A stretch of 5,425 bases of DNA, taken from VGEM01 sp033764265. Its GTDB lineage: Bacteria; Pseudomonadota; Alphaproteobacteria; Rhodospirillales; Rhodospirillaceae. Positions 1-4,903 of this stretch are shown here, piece by piece (within the stretch, counting starts at the first letter, position 1; each line of letters begins with the position of its first letter). Below the pieces are notes generated by a model. That model did no database searches, was not told the DNA's origin, and saw only the letters and a list, made by a program, of their open reading frames with translations. The position numbers were made by a program, and so were the translations under genes. The stretch spans positions 1-5,425 of the forward strand of contig JANRJB010000143.1 in NCBI GenBank assembly GCA_033764265.1. Direction: 5' to 3'.

Positions 1-138
1 TTCCCCGCGCTGGGCGTCACCGCCCGCGATGCGCCCCTGGTGGTGGTCACCGACCGCGCCGGGGTCGAACTTGGACGCGTGCAAGGCGCGATGTCCGACG
101 CGGCCCTGACCGAGGTTCGCGGGCTGATCGAAAAATAG
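1..138 (+). CDS. C-terminal fragment of a probable thioredoxin-fold protein (5' end outside window)
   Basis: An open frame enters from the left edge in frame 1 and ends at TAG 136-138, giving 45 residues. The fragment reads ...GVTARDAPLVVVTDRAG-VELGRVQGAMSDAAL...LIEK. This fits the last part of a thioredoxin-like domain: a residue pair Ala-Pro where the cis-proline normally sits before a hydrophobic beta strand (LVVV), then an Asp/Gly turn, a second strand ending in G-R-V-x-G, and a C-terminal helix ending in LIEK. TlpA/redoxin-type proteins end in this way. The CxxC active site would lie upstream of the window, so no redox role can be confirmed. No strong terminator follows; a loop-less GC palindrome lies directly after the stop. 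The assignment rests on strand pattern alone and could be wrong; that a coding frame ends here is more secure. Confidence 0.5.
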   Translation, partial: FPALGVTARDAPLVVVTDRAGVELGRVQGAMSDAALTEVRGLIEK

Positions 139-156
139 CGCCCGCCGGCGGGGCTG

Positions 157-176
157 GTGTTGCGAATCTACAACAC
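157..176. repeat. Perfect 6-bp inverted repeat with 8-base spacer
   Basis: GTGTTG (157-162) and CAACAC (171-176) are perfect inverted arms around CGAATCTA. The site lies 18 bases after the stop of the upstream gene and upstream of the weak promoter candidate for the receptor gene. The 14-base centre-to-centre distance would suit a dimeric repressor or activator, or the arms could form a small hairpin. No T tract follows, so it is not a typical terminator. The operator role is inference only. Confidence 0.3.
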
Positions 177-222
177 GGGCCTGGGTTTGGCTGACCGCAC
201 GGCAGCGAGGGCCAAATTCACG

Positions 223-253
223 TTGTCGCCCCATAACGCTTGTGGCCTAGGAT
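223..253 (+). promoter_or_regulatory. Weak sigma-70-like promoter candidate for the TonB-dependent receptor
   Basis: TTGTCG (223-228) resembles a -35 box and, with the next C, matches six of seven bases of the Caulobacter housekeeping pattern TTGACGS. TAGGAT (248-253) is the nearest plausible -10, at a long 19-base spacing. Transcription from here would give a leader of about 80 bases before the receptor start, covering the inverted repeat at 262-318. The spacing is poor, so this is only the best candidate in the gap. Confidence 0.25.
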
Positions 254-261
254 TGTGACAG

Positions 262-318
262 TTTCCGCGCTGTGCGGTCGGGTCCTTGGGCCCAGGCCGC
301 CCGGGAGGACCGCGGAAA
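262..318 (+). repeat. Long inverted repeat / probable 5'-leader stem-loop of the receptor gene
   Basis: TTTCCGCG (262-269) is the exact reverse complement of CGCGGAAA (311-318). Inside it, GGTCCT (281-286) is the exact reverse complement of AGGACC (306-311), so the inner arm nearly stacks on the outer one with a 12-base asymmetric bulge. A third pair, GCGGTC (274-279) with GACCGC (308-313), competes for the same 3' arm. GGG (288-290) can further pair with CCC (300-302). The element ends nine bases before the receptor Shine-Dalgarno sequence. It has no T tract, so it is better read as leader structure than as a terminator. Confidence 0.5.
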
Positions 319-327
319 TCTAGCCCC

Positions 328-333
328 AAGAGG
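328..333 (+). promoter_or_regulatory. Ribosome binding site of the TonB-dependent receptor
   Basis: AAGAGG lies six bases before ATG 340. It fixes the start there rather than at the in-frame TTG 286, whose translation would put a Pro/Gly/Arg-rich stretch before an otherwise classical signal peptide. Confidence 0.7.
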
Positions 334-339
334 ATATTC

Positions 340-2508
340 ATGACCCGTCATTCGATGCTGATGGCCGGCAGCGCCGCATTGGCGCTCGCGGCCTTTGTCA
401 CCACGCCCGCGCGCGCTCAGGAGCAAAGCGCCCAGGTGGTCGCGCTGGAAGAAATCGTCGTCACCGCCCAACGCCGCGAGCAGAACCTGCAGCAGACGCC
501 GGTGGCGGTCACCGCCTTCACCGCCTCGGAGCTGGAGAAGATCCAGGTCACCAAGATGGTCGACCTGTCCAACCGCGCGCCCAACCTGATCCTGTCCAAC
601 GCCTCTGCCAGCCCGGCCACGGTGCGCCCGTTCATGCGCGGCGCCGGCCAGAACGACAACACCATCCCGACCGGCGAGCAGTCGGTCGGCTTCTACGTCG
701 ACGACATCTACCAGGCCCGCGCCAACGGCCTGAACCTGGAATTCTTCGACATCGAGCGCATCGAAATCCTGCGCGGACCCCAGGGCACGCTGTACGGCCG
801 CAACACCGCCGTCGGCGCGATCAAGGTGGTGTCGAAAGTTCCGGACGGCTCGACCTACGGGAAGTTCGAGGCGTCGTACGGCCGGTACGAGACCTACACC
901 GTGCGCGGCACCGCCGGGTTCGGCCTGGTCGAGGACAAGCTGTCGGCCAGCCTGTCGGCGATGTACTCCGACGCCGATGGCGACCGCTTCAACACCACGC
1001 TCAATCGCAAAGTGAACGCGCGGAAATTCGGCGGCGTGCGCGGCGTGCTGCACTATACGCCGACCGACAACCTGGACGTTGTGTTCCGGCTGTTCTGGAC
1101 CAAGGACGACAACGAGCACAACTCGGTCGCTCCGTCCGATCCGGTCACCGGCCTGCCGCTCACCGGCAGCCTGTTCCGCACCCGCGTGCCGTTCGTGCCG
1201 TTCGGCCTGACCAAGCAGGCCGGGTTCAGCACCAAGGTCACCTACGACATCAACGAGGACTGGAGCCTGAGCTACATCGCCGGCCACCTCAACCTGACCG
1301 ACCAGTCCGACGCCGACGTGTCGGGTGGCGTGCCCGGCCCGGGCGGGGCGTTTATCTCGGCGTTCCGCATCCGCACCGGCTTCAACAACCACCAGACCAG
1401 CAACGAGCTGCAACTGACCGGCTCGGCCATGGACGGCAAGCTCGACCTGACCGCGGGTGTGTTCTACTTCAAGGAAACCAACACCAACATCCTCACCAAC
1501 ACGCTGTTCGGCGGCGCGTCGATCAATACCAGCGGGGCCGATCTCGTCACCAACAACTACGCCGCCTTCGGCCAGATCACCTATCACGTCACCGATCAGC
1601 TGGGCCTGACGGTCGGCGGTCGCATCAGCGAGGACAAGAAGAAAGCCGACTTCCGGATCGCCAGCGTCCGGCCGCCATCGCCCACCGCCACCGTGATCCG
1701 CGAGGACGAATTCAAGGAGTTCACGCCCAAGTTCGGCGTCGACTACCAGGCGACCGACGACATGCTGCTGTTCGTCTCGGCGTCCAAGGGCTTCAAGGCC
1801 GGCGGCTACAACGGCCGCGGCAACACGCCGCTGGTCATCAACATTCCGTTCAACGAGGAAATCGTTTGGACCTACGAAGCCGGCATCAAGACCGAATTCG
1901 CCGACAACCGCGTGCGCGTGAACGCCGGCTACTTCTACAACGATTTCTCCGACCTGCAGCTCCAGGCGTTCCTGAACGCCCCCGGCGTGCCACCGGGCAC
2001 TGTGGTGACCTCGAACTCGGGCACCGCCAAGGTCGACGGCCTCGAAGTGGAGCTGACCGCCGCGGCCACCGAGAACCTGACGCTGAACGCCGCGCTCGCC
2101 ACCATGTGGGGCAAGTATAAGAAGGTCGACCCGACCTCGGACGTGGCCCGCAACAACGCCACCGACATTCCGACCACGCCCAAGTTCCAGGCCTCGTTCG
2201 GCTTCGACTGGGCGGTGCCGGTGCCCGACGTGGACGGAACGGTGGTGTTCGGCGGCAACTTCATGCACCGCGCCAGCTACTATCCCGGCCTGGTGCAGAA
2301 CACCAACAACCTGACCCCGGCGATCGATCTGGTGGATGCCTACGTCGGTTGGGAACACGAGGACGGCCACTTCTCGATCAACCTGGCCGGCAAGAACCTG
2401 CTGAACGAGAAGTACCAGTTCACCACGCTGTTCATCGCCGGCTTCATCAACGGCAAGTACCCGGCCGAGCGCTTGGGCTGGCGGCTGTCGGCCAAGTACA
2501 CCTATTAA
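340..2508 (+). CDS. TonB-dependent outer-membrane receptor
   Basis: This is a complete 722-residue protein, a usual length for the family. Residues 1-26 form a signal peptide: a short basic start (MTRH), a hydrophobic Ala/Leu core and a predicted cleavage after A-R-A (26|27). A TonB-box-like segment EEIVVTAQRR spans 37-46. The plug domain covers about 47-160 and includes the family motif IERIEILRGPQGTLYGRN (138-155). The remainder is a beta barrel with alternating aromatic strands and a typical end containing NLLNEKY; the last residue is Tyr rather than the commoner Phe. There is no FecA-type N-terminal signalling domain, so it probably takes no direct part in sigma/anti-sigma signalling. Family knowledge: such receptors import siderophores, vitamins, sugars or plant-derived compounds using TonB-ExbBD energy. 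The substrate cannot be read from this sequence, and the neighbours give no clue. It appears to be a single-gene transcript ended by the hairpin at 2536-2569. Confidence 0.95.
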   Translation: MTRHSMLMAGSAALALAAFVTTPARAQEQSAQVVALEEIVVTAQRREQNLQQTPVAVTAFTASELEKIQVTKMVDLSNRAPNLILSNASASPATVRPFMRGAGQNDNTIPTGEQSVGFYVDDIYQARANGLNLEFFDIERIEILRGPQGTLYGRNTAVGAIKVVSKVPDGSTYGKFEASYGRYETYTVRGTAGFGLVEDKLSASLSAMYSDADGDRFNTTLNRKVNARKFGGVRGVLHYTPTDNLDVVFRLFWTKDDNEHNSVAPSDPVTGLPLTGSLFRTRVPFVPFGLTKQAGFSTKVTYDINEDWSLSYIAGHLNLTDQSDADVSGGVPGPGGAFISAFRIRTGFNNHQTSNELQLTGSAMDGKLDLTAGVFYFKETNTNILTNTLFGGASINTSGADLVTNNYAAFGQITYHVTDQLGLTVGGRISEDKKKADFRIASVRPPSPTATVIREDEFKEFTPKFGVDYQATDDMLLFVSASKGFKAGGYNGRGNTPLVINIPFNEEIVWTYEAGIKTEFADNRVRVNAGYFYNDFSDLQLQAFLNAPGVPPGTVVTSNSGTAKVDGLEVELTAAATENLTLNAALATMWGKYKKVDPTSDVARNNATDIPTTPKFQASFGFDWAVPVPDVDGTVVFGGNFMHRASYYPGLVQNTNNLTPAIDLVDAYVGWEHEDGHFSINLAGKNLLNEKYQFTTLFIAGFINGKYPAERLGWRLSAKYTY

Positions 2509-2535
2509 CGAAGCCTGAAGATCGCCAGCGCGAAT

Positions 2536-2569
2536 CGGGCGCGGCCGTCGGCCGCGCCCGTCTCGTTTT
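2536..2569 (+). terminator. Rho-independent terminator of the TonB-dependent receptor
   Basis: A perfect 11-bp GC stem, CGGGCGCGGCC (2536-2546) with GGCCGCGCCCG (2550-2560), closes a GTC loop and is followed by TCTCGTTTT. It begins 27 bases after the receptor stop. The T run is short and interrupted, but the stem is very strong. The minus-strand side has no good T run, so termination of the convergent gene here is less certain. Confidence 0.85.
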
Positions 2570-2586
2570 CGGCTTCGGCGCGCCGC

Positions 2587-2982
2587 TCAGACCAGCCGGA
2601 CGACCACGCCGGCCAACGCGCCCAACAGCAGCGCCGCGGTCGACAGGAACGTGACGCCAAAGCCTGCGCCGCGCTTCTCGGCGGCCTGGTAGTAGCTGAC
2701 GGCATAGATCATCCGGCCCAACGGCCAGAAGGCGCCGACGGCCGCGGCCCACAGATCGCCCCACGCCACGGCGAACATCCACAGCGCCGGAACGAACAGC
2801 ACGATCTGCTCCAGCGTGTTCTGCTGAACGCGAAAAACCCGCTGAAATTCGGCCGGTCCGTCGACGGCCGGGGCTTTCACGCCGTACTTAGCGCGCGCCC
2901 CGCCGACCTTCAGCGTGACCCACAAATAGACGAGCAGTGCCACCAGCGTGACGAGGCCGGTGAGCGGAAACGTGTCGAGCAT
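2587..2982 (-). CDS. MAPEG-family integral membrane protein
   Basis: This is a complete 131-residue protein, the usual length of bacterial MAPEG proteins (membrane-associated proteins in eicosanoid and glutathione metabolism). Four hydrophobic segments are visible at about 5-25, 58-75, 77-98 and 108-130. Family signatures are present: F-R-V-x-Q-N-x-x-E in the first loop/second helix (Arg51, Gln54, Asn55, Glu58), and the later R-x-x-Y-x-x-x-Y (Arg90, Tyr93, Tyr97) followed by Arg104 and Gly107-Phe108. Some family members conjugate or peroxidise substrates with glutathione in the membrane, but many short bacterial members have no tested activity, so glutathione-dependent chemistry is only possible here. 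The start ATG (2982 reading leftward) has AGGGAG at 2989-2994, six bases upstream on its strand. It converges on the receptor gene and diverges from the polyamine module, so it is probably its own transcription unit. No functional link to its neighbours is seen. Confidence 0.9.
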   Translation of the reverse strand: MLDTFPLTGLVTLVALLVYLWVTLKVGGARAKYGVKAPAVDGPAEFQRVFRVQQNTLEQIVLFVPALWMFAVAWGDLWAAAVGAFWPLGRMIYAVSYYQAAEKRGAGFGVTFLSTAALLLGALAGVVVRLV

Positions 2983-3085
2983 GGCGAACTCCCTGGGTGC
3001 TTGGCGCCGGCGTCGGCGGCGCGCACGCGCGCCTCGTTCGAACCCGCCGGCGCGTCACCTTCGTCGCGCGCGCGACACGCTGTCA

Positions 3086-3113
3086 AAGAAAAATCCGCGC
3101 GCGGATTCTTTTT
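3086..3113. terminator. Terminator-like palindrome with T runs on both sides, no gene assigned
   Basis: AATCCGCG (3092-3099) and CGCGGATT (3100-3107) form a perfect 16-base palindrome. Flanking AAAGAA (3086-3090 region) and CTTTTT (3108-3113) extend the stem past a single A/C mismatch and give a T run on the plus strand; the minus strand has TTTTTCTTT. This is the form of a bidirectional intrinsic terminator. It lies between two divergent starts, where no known transcript ends, so it may end an unannotated small RNA, insulate the divergent units, or act instead as a protein-binding palindrome. Confidence 0.5.
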
Positions 3114-3115
3114 GC

Positions 3116-3143
3116 TTGATTTCTCGCGTAAGGGGAGTAAATG
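3116..3143 (+). promoter_or_regulatory. Candidate promoter for the polyamine module
   Basis: TTGATTT (3116-3122) and AGTAAATG (3136-3143) are separated by 13 bases. That geometry agrees with the Caulobacter housekeeping pattern TTGACGS-N10-14-GCTANAWC, though only about half the bases match at each box. It sits in the AT-richer island right after the terminator-like palindrome and would start a leader of roughly 250-300 bases. This is inference; the match is modest. Confidence 0.3.
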
Positions 3144-3190
3144 CGGACCATAGACGTACGCGCACGTGCCTAAAGCGTTCCGCCGTTAAG

Positions 3191-3246
3191 CAACGACGTA
3201 AGCGTCCTTTCGTTGGTTGGACTAGCGTCTGATTGATCAAAGGAGG
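3191..3246 (+). promoter_or_regulatory. Leader RNA stem-loop with anti-Shine-Dalgarno segment, possible speF-type leader RNA
   Basis: CAACGACG (3191-3198), the loop TAAG and CGTC (3203-3206) form a hairpin that is closed lower down by GTTG (3212-3215), leaving CTTTC as a bulge. Overlapping this, TCCTTT (3205-3210) is the exact complement of AAAGGA (3239-3244), which is the Shine-Dalgarno sequence of the small open frame at 3253. The two pairings exclude each other, so the segment could switch access to that ribosome site. A conserved leader called speF is known upstream of ornithine decarboxylase genes in Alphaproteobacteria; position and gene fit it, but I cannot run a covariance search. Confidence 0.45.
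3239..3246 (+). promoter_or_regulatory. Near-perfect Shine-Dalgarno sequence of the leader open frame
   Basis: AAAGGAGG ends six bases before ATG 3253. It is the best ribosome binding site in the window, better than that of any full-length gene here, and it serves a 24-codon frame. That makes chance occurrence unlikely. Confidence 0.75.
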
Positions 3247-3252
3247 CCGTGC

Positions 3253-3327
3253 ATGACCTTCCCGAGATTGGATCCTGACCCGTTTGGCGCCGCCGGCCGC
3301 TTGGCCGCTTCGCTCCCCCGGTCGTAA
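3253..3327 (+). CDS. Small leader-peptide open frame upstream of the decarboxylase (24 residues)
   Basis: ATG 3253 to TAA 3325-3327 encodes 24 residues beginning MTFPRLDPDPFG and ending LAASLPRS. The start is preceded by AAAGGAGG at optimal spacing. The peptide has three arginines (5, 16, 23) and four prolines (4, 8, 10, 22), including D-P-D-P and a Pro-Arg-Ser end. Arg5 uses AGA, a codon otherwise avoided in this GC-rich window. There is no signal peptide or membrane segment. The stop lies 69 bases before ATG 3397 and 126 before ATG 3454 of the decarboxylase. By analogy with SpeFL, the ornithine-sensing leader peptide of gammaproteobacterial speF, I infer a cis-acting leader whose translation or stalling controls the downstream gene. 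The sequence itself is not recognisably like SpeFL. An independent small protein is the alternative. Coding is well supported by the ribosome site; function is inferred. Confidence 0.6.
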   Translation: MTFPRLDPDPFGAAGRLAASLPRS

Positions 3328-3367
3328 ATCCCAGCGCTTGTCGACGCTTCCACCAACGGTGCTTCAC

Positions 3368-3391
3368 GTCCGCCGGCGACTCACGGCGGGC
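3368..3391 (+). promoter_or_regulatory. Hairpin abutting the decarboxylase start region
   Basis: GTCCGCCG (3368-3375) pairs with CGGCGGGC (3384-3391) over eight pairs, one a G-U, around the loop GCGACTCA. It ends directly against AAAGG (3392-3396) and ATG 3397. The left arm belongs to the 8-mer CCGCCGGC (3370-3377), which occurs identically at 3290-3297 inside the small open frame. The right arm could therefore pair with either copy. No T run follows, so any control would be on ribosome access or Rho rather than intrinsic termination. Confidence 0.45.
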
Positions 3392-3453
3392 AAAGGATGA
3401 TGAACAAACGCGCCTCAGAAGAGGCCCCGGCGGAGAGGCGAAACAAGGACGAG

Positions 3454-4806
3454 ATGGACATTCAATCCACGCTGCGCGGCAGCTCGCAAACCACTGTCAT
3501 ATCCCCTGACCCGATCTTTCGCTCGGTCGACGACGCCGCACGGCGCCTGAAACCCGAAGCGCCGGTCCAGTGCATTTTCCCCCAGGCGGTGCGCGACCAG
3601 GCCAAGCGCTTTCTCGACCTGTTCCCAGGCACCGTGCTGTACGCCGTGAAGTGCAATCCCGGCGTCGACATGCTGCGGCACATGTACGCCGCCGGCATCC
3701 GTCATTTCGATGTCGCCTCGCTGGACGAGGCCCGGCTGGTGCGCGGCCTGTTCAAGGACGCCAAGCTGCATTTCATGCATCCGGTCAAGTCGCGTGAGGC
3801 GATTCGGCGCGCCTACCGCATGGGCATCCGCGACTTCTCTCTCGATACCGCCTCGGAGCTGATGAAAATCGTCGAGGAGACCAAGTCGGCCCGCGACCTG
3901 CGCCTGTTCGTGCGCCTGGCCGTGGCCGGCAACGCCGCCGCTTACGACCTGTCCGGCAAGTTCGGCGCCGCGCCGTCCTCGGCCGCGGACCTGCTCCGTC
4001 ACGCCCGCAAGGTCGCCGCCCAGGTCGGCATCTGCTTCCATGTCGGCTCGCAGTGCATGGACCCCAAGGCCTACACCGACGCCATCGGCCGCGCCGCCGA
4101 GGTGGCCGCCAGGGCCAAGGTGAAGGTCGACATCCTGGACGTCGGTGGCGGCTTCCCCGCCACCTATCCCGGCATGACCCCGCCGGCGCTGGAGTCCTTC
4201 ATCGACGCCATCAAGGCCGCCGCCCAGCCGTTCGTCGAGCAGGGCGCGGAATTGTGGTGCGAACCCGGCCGGGCGATGGTCGCCGCGGCCGCCTCCATGC
4301 TGGTGCGCGTCACCCTGCGCAAGGGCCGCCGGCTCTACCTGAACGACGGCACCTACGGCAGCCTGTTCGACGCCGGCGCGCTGGGCTGGCGTTTTCCGGT
4401 GCGCCTGGTGCGTCCGAAAAAGCGCGGCGGCGACAGCCACAAAAGCGCCGGCAGCTTGCCGCCGTCCGACAAGCTGGTGCCGTTCAGCTTCTACGGGCCG
4501 ACCTGCGACAACCTCGACAAGATGAAGGGGCCGTTCCTGCTGCCCGAGGACACCCAGGAAGGCGACTGGATCGAGATCGGCATGTTGGGCGCCTACGGCT
4601 CGACCATGCAGACCCGGTTCAACGGCTTCCATTCCGACACGGTCGCCACCGTGTGGCCGGACGCCGCGCCGTTCGCCGCGGAACGGCCGCGCCTCAACGC
4701 GTCGCTCAAGCTGGCCGCGCCGGTCCGGCTGTCCGCTCCGCGCGCGCAGCTCAAGGCCCCGGCGTCCGCCGCGGAGTCGCCGAACCTTCACGCCGCCGCC
4801 GGCTAA
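3454..4806 (+). CDS. odc: Type III PLP-dependent ornithine (possibly lysine/ornithine) decarboxylase
   Basis: Decarboxylates L-ornithine to putrescine (or lysine to cadaverine) in the cytoplasm. The 450 residues contain the alanine-racemase-like fold with every key position: PLP lysine in YAVKCNP (Lys66), HVGSQ (His196), phosphate-binding GGGFP (231-235), EPGR (270-273), NDG-YGS...FD (Asp306 near the substrate amine), GPTCD with the active-site cysteine (Cys351, Asp352) from the partner subunit, and GAYGS (Tyr381). These align closely in number with eukaryotic ornithine decarboxylase. Start choice: ATG 3454 has AAGGA at 3445-3449, four bases upstream. ATG 3397 would add 19 residues, but AAAGG touches it directly, and the added part uses rare AGG and CGA codons. 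Unusual: residues about 402-450 form an Ala/Pro/Lys-rich tail beyond the catalytic domain. Lysine versus ornithine preference cannot be decided from sequence alone. The leader upstream suggests post-transcriptional control by polyamines or ornithine. Confidence 0.92.
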   Translation: MDIQSTLRGSSQTTVISPDPIFRSVDDAARRLKPEAPVQCIFPQAVRDQAKRFLDLFPGTVLYAVKCNPGVDMLRHMYAAGIRHFDVASLDEARLVRGLFKDAKLHFMHPVKSREAIRRAYRMGIRDFSLDTASELMKIVEETKSARDLRLFVRLAVAGNAAAYDLSGKFGAAPSSAADLLRHARKVAAQVGICFHVGSQCMDPKAYTDAIGRAAEVAARAKVKVDILDVGGGFPATYPGMTPPALESFIDAIKAAAQPFVEQGAELWCEPGRAMVAAAASMLVRVTLRKGRRLYLNDGTYGSLFDAGALGWRFPVRLVRPKKRGGDSHKSAGSLPPSDKLVPFSFYGPTCDNLDKMKGPFLLPEDTQEGDWIEIGMLGAYGSTMQTRFNGFHSDTVATVWPDAAPFAAERPRLNASLKLAAPVRLSAPRAQLKAPASAAESPNLHAAAG

Positions 4807-4903
4807 GTAACGCAAGTCCTGCCATCATCGGACACGTGAACGCTCGGCAGGTGCCCGGGCGACCGAACCCATTGACCCTTCGCACAGGAAACGACCGACC
4901 GCC
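4807..4903 (+). other. Intergenic gap between the two polyamine genes
   Basis: The 97 bases contain no terminator with a T run, so co-transcription of the decarboxylase and the DHS-like gene is likely. An inverted repeat CCTGCC (4818-4823) / GGCAGG (4846-4851) with a 22-base loop is present but weak. AGGA (4886-4889) is the only Shine-Dalgarno candidate for the next gene, at a long 14-base spacing. Confidence 0.5.

Larger units (their letters stand above)
2983..3396. other. Divergent intergenic region with dense regulatory structure
   Basis: No large gene is supported in these 414 bases. The left part (3003-3076) is almost pure GC with imperfect and perfect palindromes, such as GGCGCG-CACG-CGCGCC at 3018-3033 and GTCGCGCGCGCGAC at 3063-3076, and would form the 5' leader or promoter zone of the MAPEG gene. 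The middle (3081-3143) is distinctly AT-richer and holds the terminator-like palindrome and the best promoter candidate for the decarboxylase. The right part (about 3150-3396) is the probable decarboxylase leader, with stem-loops and a small open frame that are listed separately. Confidence 0.7.

Noticed and set aside
141..152. CCCGCCGGCGGG as terminator of the first gene
   Set aside because: It is a perfect palindrome without loop or T run; it cannot form a normal intrinsic terminator without losing pairs.
286..339. TTG 286 as start of the receptor
   Set aside because: It would place 18 Pro/Gly/Arg-rich residues before a classical signal peptide; ATG 340 has a good ribosome site.
247..2370. 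707-codon minus-strand open frame opposite the receptor gene
   Set aside because: It mirrors a well-recognised receptor gene in high-GC DNA; the translation is Val/Gly/Arg/His-rich without any family motif.
3058..3086. Minus-strand promoter for the MAPEG gene from a perfect TTGACA (3081-3086)
   Set aside because: No acceptable -10 sequence lies at 16-18 bases; the expected place reads CGAAGG.
2948..3232. 94-codon plus-strand frame over the MAPEG start and the divergent gap
   Set aside because: It begins inside the MAPEG gene, is Arg-rich, runs through the terminator-like palindrome and has no good ribosome site.
3055..3367. Minus-strand frames of 61 and 65 codons in the decarboxylase leader
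   Set aside because: They have no convincing ribosome site or recognisable domain, and the region is better explained as plus-strand leader.
3415..4815. 466-codon minus-strand open frame opposite the decarboxylase
   Set aside because: It is antisense to a gene with all catalytic motifs intact and has the same low-complexity composition typical of shadow frames.
4818..4851. CCTGCC/GGCAGG inverted repeat as terminator between the polyamine genes
   Set aside because: It has only six pairs, a 22-base loop and no T run.
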